From NCBI RefSeq assembly GCF_003858645.1, contig NZ_RQJP01000001.1, positions 248,001-312,000 of the forward strand: DNA of 64,000 nucleotides. The letters run 5' to 3'. Below the pieces are notes generated by a model, which made no database searches, was not told the origin of the DNA, and saw nothing but the letters and a program-made list of their open reading frames with translations. Each line of letters opens with the position of its first letter. Position 1 is the first letter of the stretch. Below are positions 52,152 through 60,692 of this stretch, in pieces. This DNA comes from Larkinella knui. Its GTDB lineage: Bacteria; Bacteroidota; Bacteroidia; Cytophagales; Spirosomataceae. The translations under genes were made by a program, and so were the position numbers.

Positions 52152-53326
52152 GCGGGATGGGATTCAGAGCGTTGATGAGAACTGAAAACCAGATTTTTAT
52201 ATTCCTGAAGCAGTTGGCTGCCAACCACGTTGATGTCGTACTGGTTTTGCACGAGTTGCCGGGCGTTGTTCTTCAGCGTTTCGGCAAGCGTAGCGTTGTG
52301 CAAAACGGTATCCAGATTTTGGGCGATGGATTCCGGGTTCAGGTCGGTCAGGCAAGCCGCCTGGATTTGACCCACCCGACGCCCCAGGCCCACCCGGTCC
52401 GAAATCAGCGCCGGAACGCCGGCGGCCATGGCTTCCAAAACCGCCATCGACAAGCCTTCGGAATACGAAGGCAGCACGAACACATCGGCGTCGGCCAGGG
52501 CCGCCAGCTTGGTTTCGCCGGTGAGCATTCCTACCAGTCGAATCTGTTTTTCCAATCCATTCCGGCTGATAAACTGCTGGGCTTCCTGCTGATAGCCATC
52601 ATCCGACCCGGCCAGTACCAAAACCGCATCCGAGTGCCGACGGCAGTAGTCCCGAAAAGCGGGCAATAGCAAATCGAGCCCTTTTTTGATGTTCAATCGA
52701 CTCATAAACAGCACCATTCGCTGACCAGCGTCCAGATTGAATTCGTTTCTGAACTGGCCACGGGGCGGCAAATTTGAAAAATCGGAGACCCGAATACCGT
52801 TTGGAATCAAAACGATCCGCGGGTGTTGATAACCCAGATAGCGCTCCACATCCTGCCGTTCGTCTTCGTTCAGAATGTGAATCAAATCCGCCTGCGCCAT
52901 GAATTTTTTCTGGACCAGAAAATCCATCAGCTGCTTTTTCCAGCGACTTTGCCGCAACGCCCAGGCGTCCAGAACACCATGAACCGTAATCACTTTTGGT
53001 ACGGTTTTATTCACCAGAAAGGGAGCGATGCTACCAAAATGCCACAGGCCGTGGCAATGGATAATGTCGTAATCGGAACTGTGTGCTTTCAGATACCGGT
53101 ATAAATCCAGCGAAACTTCCCGAAAAAACCGGCTGATAACGGGGGTACGGAGACAGGGAATGACGCGACTGCCTTCGGGAGCCGGGTAGAGTTGGTCGTT
53201 GGGGGACATCGGACTCAGAATATCGACCTGATGGCCTGCCGCCACCGCAATTTGCGTATGGTCGTAAATCATCCGGGCCGGGCCACCGATGGACCAGGTA
53301 TAAGCACAAATGTGGAGGATTCGCAT
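52148..53326 (-). CDS. Family 4 glycosyltransferase
   Basis: 392 residues with GT-B fold. The N-terminal domain begins MRILHICAYTWSIGGPARM. The C-terminal nucleotide-sugar domain shows VLFMSRLNIKKGLDLL and DVFVLPSYSEGLSMAVLEAMA with the E-x7-E motif. The His of DIIHCHGLWHF is placed as in this family. The sugar is unknown. Overlaps the next gene by four bases. Confidence 0.92.
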   Translation of the reverse strand: MRILHICAYTWSIGGPARMIYDHTQIAVAAGHQVDILSPMSPNDQLYPAPEGSRVIPCLRTPVISRFFREVSLDLYRYLKAHSSDYDIIHCHGLWHFGSIAPFLVNKTVPKVITVHGVLDAWALRQSRWKKQLMDFLVQKKFMAQADLIHILNEDERQDVERYLGYQHPRIVLIPNGIRVSDFSNLPPRGQFRNEFNLDAGQRMVLFMSRLNIKKGLDLLLPAFRDYCRRHSDAVLVLAGSDDGYQQEAQQFISRNGLEKQIRLVGMLTGETKLAALADADVFVLPSYSEGLSMAVLEAMAAGVPALISDRVGLGRRVGQIQAACLTDLNPESIAQNLDTVLHNATLAETLKNNARQLVQNQYDINVVGSQLLQEYKNLVFSSHQRSESHPA

Positions 53327-53343
53327 ACGTTGGGTCGAAATAA

Positions 53344-54504
53344 CTAAGTACGGGTCACTTTCACAAATCCGGCCAGCATTTCCCGGGCAACGGCGTCCGG
53401 CGTAAAACCGGCAATGATCTCCGCCGAAACCCGTCCCATGGCTTCCCGGTTAGCCTGGTTGCTGGTGAAGTTGAGCAGGCAATGTTCCAGTTCATCGGGC
53501 CGGAGCGGATCGAAAACGTACCCATTCCGGCCGTCTTTCACCAGGTCTGTGGCGCAACCACAACGGGTTGAAACGACCACCGGCATCCCGCAAGCCATCG
53601 CTTCGTTGACAACCAGACCCCAGGGTTCGGACAGACTGGGCAACACCAGCACGTCGGCCAATGCCAGCGTTTCCGGAACCCGGTGCCAGGGCTGATTGGG
53701 TAAAATTCTGACAACATCCTGCAAACCAAGTCGTTCGATTTGGGTTTCCAGGGATGCCTTCTGGTCGCCGTCGCCGAGCAGCAGGAGTCCCCAGTGGTCT
53801 GGAGCCGTTGTTTTTTGCCGGACCTGTTGAAAGGCATTCAGCAAAACCGTCAGATTTTTTTCGGCCGCCAGGCGGCCAACGTAGATGAAATTAGCCGGTT
53901 TTAAGCCCAGTTCCCGTTGTTTTGCCGACCGGTTGGGTCGGGCCTGCTCGTAAACCTGGCGCAACTTCGCATTGTCAACTACCGCATTGTTCTGAACCAG
54001 GATCTGCTCCGGTCGGGCGCCCAGCTGAATCAGGTAATTGGCCTGCGGTGTGCCAAAGCAGAAAAAACCATTGGCCAGCGAAATGATCCGGCTTTTTAGC
54101 CATTCCCGCCCTGTACTTCGCGTCTGATCGACGGGGGTAGATTCGGTTTGAATAATAACTTTGATCCCGCTTGCTTTGGCCAGCAGCATCAAAACCAGTT
54201 GGGCCGGGTCGTAATAGCCCGTCAATAAAATGACATCGGGGCCATAAGCGCGCATCCGGCTCACCAGGGCCCTGATTTTGGCGGATGTACTGACCTGCTC
54301 GATATCAGCATCGAAAAGCAGCTCGTAACTGTACTGGTCTGGCAATTGGTCCGGTTTTCCCAGCAAAGCCCGTGACTGTTCGTTTCGGGCAATCTGCAGC
54401 ACATGTACCGACGCGCCGAAAGTCGAAGCCAGGCGATTCAGTTCGCTGAAAACCGTTGCTTTATAATGTGCCCACAAAATGTTGTGAACAATCAATATCT
54501 TCAT
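53344..54504 (-). CDS. Family 4 glycosyltransferase
   Basis: 386 residues with GT-B fold. MKILIVHNILWAHYKATVF at the start, IYVGRLAAEKNLTVLL in the C-terminal domain, and DVLVLPSLSEPWGLVVNEAMACG with the E-x7-E motif. A paralogue-like partner of the preceding GT4 gene but distinct in the acceptor domain. Spaced 17 bases from its neighbours on both sides. Confidence 0.92.
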   Translation of the reverse strand: MKILIVHNILWAHYKATVFSELNRLASTFGASVHVLQIARNEQSRALLGKPDQLPDQYSYELLFDADIEQVSTSAKIRALVSRMRAYGPDVILLTGYYDPAQLVLMLLAKASGIKVIIQTESTPVDQTRSTGREWLKSRIISLANGFFCFGTPQANYLIQLGARPEQILVQNNAVVDNAKLRQVYEQARPNRSAKQRELGLKPANFIYVGRLAAEKNLTVLLNAFQQVRQKTTAPDHWGLLLLGDGDQKASLETQIERLGLQDVVRILPNQPWHRVPETLALADVLVLPSLSEPWGLVVNEAMACGMPVVVSTRCGCATDLVKDGRNGYVFDPLRPDELEHCLLNFTSNQANREAMGRVSAEIIAGFTPDAVAREMLAGFVKVTRT

Positions 54505-54521
54505 AAAGATGGGTTAATGCC

Positions 54522-55877
54522 TCAAAGGGCCGGTTTAACCACCGGCGGGTGATTAAGCAGATTGGGCGGGTAGAGGTGGCTGATTCCCACAAACCGGATC
54601 ATCAGACAGAACGGGTGCCAGAACGAAATTTCGTAGGGACGCCCGTTTGTGAATAATTGCACGAAAAGCATGATGTAGAAATACGCCAGAAAGGTGGAAA
54701 GCGAGTCCGGGTTATCGCGGATGGTCTTCAGACTGTAAAAAAGCGCCGAGAAACAGAAGGCGGTAAATGTCACAAAACCGGGAAGACCGTGGTTGATGAG
54801 TGCTTCCAGGAGCGGTACATCCAGGTAGGTCGATTTATAGCCCTGGCCCACCAGAATGACGTGTAAATGGCCTTCGATGATGTTTTGCAGGTACTGAAAA
54901 CTGGTTGCACGGTTGCCGGCCGAAGCATCCAGGGTGGCGGCAAACTGATTTTGGACTTTTATGCCCAATACCGCGTACACGTTCTCCATATTTCGTTCAA
55001 TGAAGGCAACGGCATAGCCGTAGAGAATGGCAATCAGGTCGCCATTTTTTCGCATAAAGTAACCAATACCCAGAAAGACGATGGCAATCATCACCAGTGA
55101 GGCTGGTCGCATCAATCCTTTCACGGCGTCTTTGATCTGCCGGGGGCGAATGTTGAACATAAAAAACAGCCCAATAATCAAAATCAGGGCCACAATGCTC
55201 GAACGGGTTTGGGTCATAACCAGAATCCCCATACTGAAAATACAGGCTCCCAGCGACATAATCCGAAGAATAAAGCCCGTTTGGGGTCGAAACGCCCAAA
55301 TCCCGCAGGCCACTACACTCATCAGGGCATTTCTGGCAAAAACGTGCGGATTACCAGACCGGTATTCGCCTTCACCATATTGAATAGCAGCCCGTTGGCC
55401 AATGTTCCAGGTTGGGTCGGTCAATAAGGCGTAGACCAGGGCCAGGTTGGAAACCACCGTAAAGGCAATTACGATCGGGACGAATACTTCGATAATATCG
55501 TTGGGGATGTTGATCAGTAAAAACAGGAATAACGCTACGTAAATGTAATAGATCGTGTCCATCGTACCATCTTTGAACCACTGATCGCGGTAGAAAGCCA
55601 TGTAGAAAATCATGACGGCAAAAAACAGCAGTGCCATGTTCAACAGGTTGGTATTCAGCCGGTATAATTTACGCATGAAGTGAAATGGAATCATCAGAAT
55701 GAAGCCCAGGGCCAGGAAGGCCGCCGTAAAAGCCGTGCTTCCCGGGGCAATGCGTAACGTTTCCTTGAAAAAGAAAATTAATGGGTAGCCGTCAATAACC
55801 ATTAAAATACCAACTACATACCGCATCAGGTGCAGTTTTCGCCAGGTAAATAGTTCTAAGAAGGATGATGGCAGCAT
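54522..55877 (-). CDS. O-antigen polymerase/ligase-like membrane protein (Wzy-like)
   Basis: 451 residues with about ten to twelve membrane segments and one larger periplasmic loop (around YGVAFIERN ... RATSFQYLQNIIEGHLHVIL...). The segment SIVALILIIGLFF after MTQTRS is the pattern of Wzy/WaaL-like proteins with an Arg at the loop edge. It probably polymerizes lipid-linked repeat units in the periplasm. Identity as polymerase rather than ligase is a judgement from context. Confidence 0.75.
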   Translation of the reverse strand: MLPSSFLELFTWRKLHLMRYVVGILMVIDGYPLIFFFKETLRIAPGSTAFTAAFLALGFILMIPFHFMRKLYRLNTNLLNMALLFFAVMIFYMAFYRDQWFKDGTMDTIYYIYVALFLFLLINIPNDIIEVFVPIVIAFTVVSNLALVYALLTDPTWNIGQRAAIQYGEGEYRSGNPHVFARNALMSVVACGIWAFRPQTGFILRIMSLGACIFSMGILVMTQTRSSIVALILIIGLFFMFNIRPRQIKDAVKGLMRPASLVMIAIVFLGIGYFMRKNGDLIAILYGYAVAFIERNMENVYAVLGIKVQNQFAATLDASAGNRATSFQYLQNIIEGHLHVILVGQGYKSTYLDVPLLEALINHGLPGFVTFTAFCFSALFYSLKTIRDNPDSLSTFLAYFYIMLFVQLFTNGRPYEISFWHPFCLMIRFVGISHLYPPNLLNHPPVVKPAL

Positions 55878-55960
55878 AAATCAAATGGTTGGATCGATTT
55901 CAAAACACCTCACAGGCCTGACTGCATGGTTTAGGCAATTGTATTTTTTTAATATCAGTA

Positions 55961-55968
55961 CAAATATA
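55961..55968 (-). promoter_or_regulatory. Possible internal promoter (-7 element) in the polysaccharide cluster
   Basis: On the minus strand TATATTTG fits TAnnTTTG, 84 bases before the Wzy-like ATG, inside a 197-base AT-rich gap. No -33 TTG is seen at the right spacing. Confidence 0.4.
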
Positions 55969-56074
55969 AAGAAAAGAATACTGAAGTAAGGAATATGGAT
56001 CGAGGAATAAAGCAGCCCACCTAAGTTTCACTTTTCCAATTTCGTGAATTGCCAATTCAACCGGTTTGTTTCGC

Positions 56075-57049
56075 CTACATTTTTCGGGGTACGTCAACCG
56101 TTTCGATAAACTGAACGGTCTGCCGAAGCGTGGCAACGGCTTTCCTGCGCCATCCCTTGACCGGCGGTTTGAACGGCTGACGGCCATAGGCCGGAACGAC
56201 GGCACTCAGCGGGTTGGCCAGACCCGCTTTATCGAAGTGACGCACCCGGTCCTGATAGGCCTGGAGCCGTTTTTTTATCGACGGATACGACGAAATCCGG
56301 ACCCGATCCTGGGCCTGAAAGTACCCTTCCTGATCGGCCAATCCTTTGTAATTAAAGAATACAGCTGGTGTTTCTTCTGTAATCAGCCGCTCGTGCAGGT
56401 TCCACAAACCAAGGTGCCAGCCGGGATTTTTGACAATCGTAACCCCATCGAACAAACCGGGTGTGAGGGCCAGCCAGATCTGGTCCGTATACATGCCCTC
56501 GCAGGGCCGGGCAAAGGCCCGTTCCGGCACCCGCTGACCCCACCAGCCAAGAAACCGGGCCGCTTCGTCCGAACGTTTCAGTGCGATAAAACCGGAGCTG
56601 TACAAGCCAATGTTCTGAAGATACTTCTCGTCGGGGAAAGCCTGGTCAGTCAATGGCTTGAGCAGGTGTGGCGTCAGCAAAAGAGCCGCATCGGAATACC
56701 GGGTGTATAAATCCGTCAGAGGTTGGTACAGATAAACGGATGGATCGAGGTAAACCAGCCAATCGCTTTGAGGTTGGCTCTGGTATAGATGGCTGATAAA
56801 GAACGGTTTGCAGGCTGCTTCAAACTCCGCCGGGGTATATTGCTGGGAAAGTTGCTCCAAATCCGGAATGACCAGATCGTTCATCGAAATCAGCGGAAAC
56901 GGCAGCTGAAAACCGGTCGGCAACTGCGAAATGTCATCGCAGAGCCCGATCACGAACGAGTCGGTGGGGTGATGGCGCTGCAAACTTTCGCCCAGGGCGA
57001 GTGCCTGAGGCAGTTGACGGATGGTGCAAACGGACAGAAATGTAATCAT
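56075..57049 (-). CDS. Glycosyltransferase-like protein, paralogue of the 59002 gene, altered metal motif
   Basis: 324 residues. The fold resembles GT8-like transferases: SVCTIRQLPQALALGESL at the start and a metal-motif region WLVYLDPSVYLYQPL. The close paralogue in the same cluster has FDPDIIVFQPL, so the second Asp of Asp-x-Asp is Ser here. ACKPFFISHLY, GLYSSGFIAL, GMYTDQIW and WNLHERLI are shared with that paralogue. It may be inactive, use another ligand, or have changed donor. Confidence 0.75.
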   Translation of the reverse strand: MITFLSVCTIRQLPQALALGESLQRHHPTDSFVIGLCDDISQLPTGFQLPFPLISMNDLVIPDLEQLSQQYTPAEFEAACKPFFISHLYQSQPQSDWLVYLDPSVYLYQPLTDLYTRYSDAALLLTPHLLKPLTDQAFPDEKYLQNIGLYSSGFIALKRSDEAARFLGWWGQRVPERAFARPCEGMYTDQIWLALTPGLFDGVTIVKNPGWHLGLWNLHERLITEETPAVFFNYKGLADQEGYFQAQDRVRISSYPSIKKRLQAYQDRVRHFDKAGLANPLSAVVPAYGRQPFKPPVKGWRRKAVATLRQTVQFIETVDVPRKM

Positions 57050-57057
57050 ACGTTTCG

Positions 57058-58086
57058 TTACTCTAATAAATCGCCTAATGCCGCCAGATACGGTGCGTAC
57101 TGGTTGGCTTCCTGATCGGCATACCGGTGATAGTTGCCGGCAACTAACTCCCGAATGACCGAACCAATCCGCAAAAACCGCCCGTCGGGCAGGGTGCTTC
57201 TGCGGTTATAATGGGCCAGCCGCCGTTCAAACTGTTCGATTCCCGGCGTTTTGACCGGCGTGCGCGCTTTTACTAATTCGTATAAGCTACGCAATTCGTG
57301 GTATTTATGAAGCAAAGGGCCGAGCTTCTCGCTGTGCGGGCGTGAAAACCGATCGGTGAACTTTACCAGTTTGCCCGCCACCGGAGGACGGGTGCCCACT
57401 TGCTGTTTTTCGTGGGTACGGTACCAGATTAACGGTTTTTCGTAAAAATCAATGGTGCCTTTGGCGGCCGCAACCAGGCCCATCCAGCCATCATAGATGT
57501 AATTGGGCAGGTTGGGAATCGGTAAAAACGACGCCAGCAACCGCCGGCGCAAAGCCGATGTGCAGCCCATCACCCGATTGCCATCCAGCAACACTTCCAC
57601 GGCTTCACCCCGGCGCCACCGCTCGCGGATGGGCTCGGTAAACCGCACGGTGTCCCAGAATAGACGACCCGTGTCATTCAGGTTGCTGTCGGTAATGATG
57701 GCGTTAGAAAACACCAGATCGACGTTCGGATGGTGAATCAGGTAATCACTCAGGGATGCAATTTTTTCGGGCAACCAGCAATCGTCCTGATCACAGATAA
57801 AGATTAATTCGTTCTGGCAAAGCGAAAGGGCTTTCTCGAAATTTTTGTTAAAGCCCAACCGCGTCGTATTGTGAAAAATCTGTACGGGAAATGGCGCTCT
57901 GGCGGCAAACTGTTCCAAAACCGCTCGCGTCTGGTCGGTCGAATCATCATCGCAAACGATAAGTTCATCCGGTAAGCGGCTCTGTTTCAGCAGGCTTTGC
58001 AACTGAGTTTCCAGATACGCTTCGCCGTTATACGTACAAAGCGCCACCGAGATGGTTGGGTGGGTCGGATCAGATGGTATAGCCAT
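57058..58086 (-). CDS. Family 2 glycosyltransferase (rhamnosyltransferase-like)
   Basis: 342 residues from ATG 58086, which gives the standard family start (TISVALCTYNGEAYLETQLQ); an upstream in-frame ATG at 58200 would run through the preceding gene. LIVCDDDSTDQT and FICDQDDCWLPEKI carry the nucleotide and metal motifs, and NYIYDGWMGLVAAAKG is typical of alpha-1,3-rhamnosyltransferase-type enzymes. The start overlaps the DUF5672 gene by 17 bases. Confidence 0.9.
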   Translation of the reverse strand: MAIPSDPTHPTISVALCTYNGEAYLETQLQSLLKQSRLPDELIVCDDDSTDQTRAVLEQFAARAPFPVQIFHNTTRLGFNKNFEKALSLCQNELIFICDQDDCWLPEKIASLSDYLIHHPNVDLVFSNAIITDSNLNDTGRLFWDTVRFTEPIRERWRRGEAVEVLLDGNRVMGCTSALRRRLLASFLPIPNLPNYIYDGWMGLVAAAKGTIDFYEKPLIWYRTHEKQQVGTRPPVAGKLVKFTDRFSRPHSEKLGPLLHKYHELRSLYELVKARTPVKTPGIEQFERRLAHYNRRSTLPDGRFLRIGSVIRELVAGNYHRYADQEANQYAPYLAALGDLLE

Positions 58087-58903
58087 AGGTTGCAAAAATG
58101 GGTCGCCAGTAGTCGGTTCCGTGGATGTTCCAGGCATGACAACCGAAAGGAAGCTGGCCTTTGTTGTACGTCTGAATGGCCCGCTCGGGATAAAACTCAA
58201 CTGAAAACCGCAGGGCCGTCCGGAAATCCGGCACGCTCAGAATAGGGAAATACCGGTTGATTTCGATGCCCCAAAACACATCTTCGTTGTATTGATGGGC
58301 GTGAATTTTCTCGTAATTGGCAATTTTTTTCTTGTAAAAGCGAATCCAGCGCAGGAGCGACGGAATTTTTCGCAGCGAAAAACCGCCGTTTCCCACGCCA
58401 TTCAGGGCCGTAATTTCCCGGGGCGTAACGCCGTCGTCCTTCTTCAGATCCAGCCAGATGGCAATCTTTTTCTTGATGTTAAACACGGTTTCATCCTTCC
58501 AGCCGGTAAAATCACGGTCGCGGAGCCAGGGTGCGCCGACGTATTCGTAGCCGCTCCGGCACCAGTCGGCCAGTTCATCCCGAAACACAAACGCATCCAA
58601 CTGGTAAATTAGCATGTATTCGAAGTCCGTAAAAGCCTGATAAAATTCCTCCGACAGCATCAGCCGGTTATAAGCCTGTACATCCTTGAAATAGGCATTG
58701 TCGAATTCCCGAACCTGAAGCTGGGGATACGGTTGGGTCAGGTACGAAACATCCAGCGACCTGGGTTTGACCAGAATAACCGGGTAATGCCCCAGAACAC
58801 GCAGACACTGGGTGAGCGCAATTTGTTCATAGTCCGTCAGTGACGATTGATAAACCGGAATCACGACACAGGCCAGCTGCGGAGTCTTACGTAGAGTGTT
58901 CAT
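58070..58903 (-). CDS. DUF5672 family protein (putative glycosyltransferase)
   Basis: 277 residues. MLIYQLDAFVFRDEL, YEYVGAPW, VGNGGFSLRK and NEDVFWGIEI are the recognisable blocks of DUF5672, a GT-A-like family found in polysaccharide clusters. No signal or membrane segment. A glycosyltransferase role is likely from fold and context. It is separated from the next upstream gene by a repeat element. Confidence 0.8.
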   Translation of the reverse strand: MNTLRKTPQLACVVIPVYQSSLTDYEQIALTQCLRVLGHYPVILVKPRSLDVSYLTQPYPQLQVREFDNAYFKDVQAYNRLMLSEEFYQAFTDFEYMLIYQLDAFVFRDELADWCRSGYEYVGAPWLRDRDFTGWKDETVFNIKKKIAIWLDLKKDDGVTPREITALNGVGNGGFSLRKIPSLLRWIRFYKKKIANYEKIHAHQYNEDVFWGIEINRYFPILSVPDFRTALRFSVEFYPERAIQTYNKGQLPFGCHAWNIHGTDYWRPIFATYGYTI

Positions 58904-59003
58904 TTTTTGGTTTTCGGTTTTCGGTTTTCAGTTTACGGAGGCTGACGCATTCAAAGGATCGCGTTAGCACCGAAAACGGTTATCCGAAAACTGTAAACTA
59001 ATT
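58904..59003. repeat. Inverted repeat element, GGCTGACGCA-core family, copy 4
   Basis: The core GGCTGACGCA (58941-58950) is followed by TTCAAAGGATCGCGTTAGC, a degenerate inverse of the core. The left arm is a 7-nt tandem array (TTTTTGG, TTTTCGG, TTTTCGG, TTTTCAG, TTTACGG). The right arm is its inverse with gaps (ACCGAAAACGG, CCGAAAACTGTAAACT). It fills the gap between two genes of the cluster and reaches the stop codon of the 59002 gene. Confidence 0.85.
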
Positions 59004-59985
59004 ACCGGTTTTCGAGTGCCGAAATTAACGTATTGATCGGAGATTTCAGCGATTTCCGGATACTCTGGTAATAGAGCGTCTTCGGCGGTTTAATGTAAAA
59101 GCAGGGGTAATTCCGGTACGTTTCGTTCTGATTATCAAGCAGTCGCTGCCGATATAGGTCAAACAACGCAACCACATCCGGGCGCTGTTCAAACGTAAAC
59201 CGGTTTTGGTATTTGGAAATTTCCTTCGGTTTATGAATGCCGTAACCGCTGTAGTGGAAAAACTGCAAATCGGCCGTTTCGTTGACCCGCCAGACGCCAT
59301 TCTGTTCCGAGAAATGCCGCTCGTGAAGGTTCCAGTAGGCAGCATTGTAACCGGGATGTTTTTCAATCCAGACTTTATCGTAGTAAATAGGGGCAAAATT
59401 AACCCAGTGCTGATCGACGAATAAACCGTTGCAGAGATCGATGCGGCATTCGTTCACCAGCCGTTTTTTCCACCACTGAACAAACCGGTTTGATTCTTCC
59501 GTTTTTTGCAGCCCAATAAATCCCAAATTAAACGTACCGGTGTTGAGGTGGTTTAACTCGTTGGGAATCAGCCAGTCATTGATGGGTTGGCAGATATGGG
59601 GCGTCACCACCAGGTTGTATTCGCCCAAATGTTGCTTCAGCCGGGTAAGCGGCTGAAAAACAATGATGTCCGGGTCGAAATAAATGACTTCGGTAGCTTC
59701 GGGGTTGTGCTTGAAAAAGTAGTCGATGTAAAATGGTTTGACGGCGGTATTCAACTCCGTGATGTCATACCGGTCGCACATACCCGCAAAATCCTCGATC
59801 TCGATCTGGTCGATTTCCAGCATCGGATAGTCGGGCAGGAGCGAGGCTGGCAGGTTGGCCTGATCCAGCTTGTCGACCAACCCGATGACGTACTGCCAGT
59901 CGGGATTGGTTTGCCGCAGCGAATCGCCCAGCGTTCGGGCCTGGGCCAGGTAATTGATCGAACAAATGGTGAAGGCTAGCGTCAT
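59002..59985 (-). CDS. Glycosyltransferase, GT8-like
   Basis: 327 residues. TICSINYLAQARTLGDSL at the start, VIYFDPDIIVFQPL with an intact Asp-x-Asp motif, VVTPHICQPINDW, FNLGFIGLQ, GLFVDQHWVNFAP and WNLHERHFS. A paralogue of the 56075 gene, which shares these blocks but has lost the second Asp. It overlaps the epimerase-like gene by four bases (ATGA). Confidence 0.85.
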   Translation of the reverse strand: MTLAFTICSINYLAQARTLGDSLRQTNPDWQYVIGLVDKLDQANLPASLLPDYPMLEIDQIEIEDFAGMCDRYDITELNTAVKPFYIDYFFKHNPEATEVIYFDPDIIVFQPLTRLKQHLGEYNLVVTPHICQPINDWLIPNELNHLNTGTFNLGFIGLQKTEESNRFVQWWKKRLVNECRIDLCNGLFVDQHWVNFAPIYYDKVWIEKHPGYNAAYWNLHERHFSEQNGVWRVNETADLQFFHYSGYGIHKPKEISKYQNRFTFEQRPDVVALFDLYRQRLLDNQNETYRNYPCFYIKPPKTLYYQSIRKSLKSPINTLISALENR

Positions 59986-60692
59986 ACGTAATATTTCTGC
60001 AACAGGTATGGCAGGTAGCGATTGGGTTGAAGTTCGGTCAGTTTGTTGTGCAAAACCGCTTTACTTTTTGTCGTGTCGATGGCAAACGGTTCACCTTTGT
60101 CGATCAACCGGTACCGGGCGGTTACACCCAGATGAGTTTCAATAGCCTGAACAATCTCCAACGGTCTGACACTGTACGGGTTAGCGACATTGATGATCTG
60201 ATTCCAGTCGTTTGGTCCCCGGGCGATGTAGTCCGTCACGATCCGGTATACATCATCGACATCGATCAGATTCCGGCTGGCTCCCTGCCAGACGTCGAAC
60301 GGTTCCTGGTTCCGAATGCGGTTGACAAAAAAATTCAAAACCGTATGCGGATTTTCGGTTCCGCCCACCACGTTGGACGCTCTGATAATCAGGTAGTGAG
60401 CGCAATTTTCCGCGATATACGTTTCCAGAAACAACTTATGCCGAACATAAAGCGAACCCTGTTCGGTCGGATCGGTAACACTGCAGGTGCTGAAATAAAT
60501 AAAAAGCCGGTTTTCGGACCACGCGATGCTTTCTTCGACGAGCTTTTGCTCCCGGGCAAACTCCGCGGGGCGGTTTTCCTTGGAATTGGAAACCCCGGAG
60601 GCAAAAATCAGGACGTCATCCCGGTCGTCAAAATCTGAAAAACGCCGGGCAATCATACCGTTTCCAACGACCATGCTACGTATTGTGTTCAT
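59982..60692 (-). CDS. NAD-dependent epimerase/dehydratase-like protein (short)
   Basis: A 236-residue Rossmann-fold protein. VVGNGMIARRFSDF at the start replaces the usual Gly-x-x-Gly-x-x-Gly, STCSVTDPTEQGSLYVRHK has a Tyr-x3-Lys-like pair (YVRHK), and RASNVVGGTENPH and NLIDVDDVYRIV are the extended-SDR sugar-nucleotide signatures. Shorter than most epimerases. It probably makes or modifies a nucleotide sugar. Overlaps its neighbours on both sides. Confidence 0.8.
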   Translation of the reverse strand: MNTIRSMVVGNGMIARRFSDFDDRDDVLIFASGVSNSKENRPAEFAREQKLVEESIAWSENRLFIYFSTCSVTDPTEQGSLYVRHKLFLETYIAENCAHYLIIRASNVVGGTENPHTVLNFFVNRIRNQEPFDVWQGASRNLIDVDDVYRIVTDYIARGPNDWNQIINVANPYSVRPLEIVQAIETHLGVTARYRLIDKGEPFAIDTTKSKAVLHNKLTELQPNRYLPYLLQKYYV

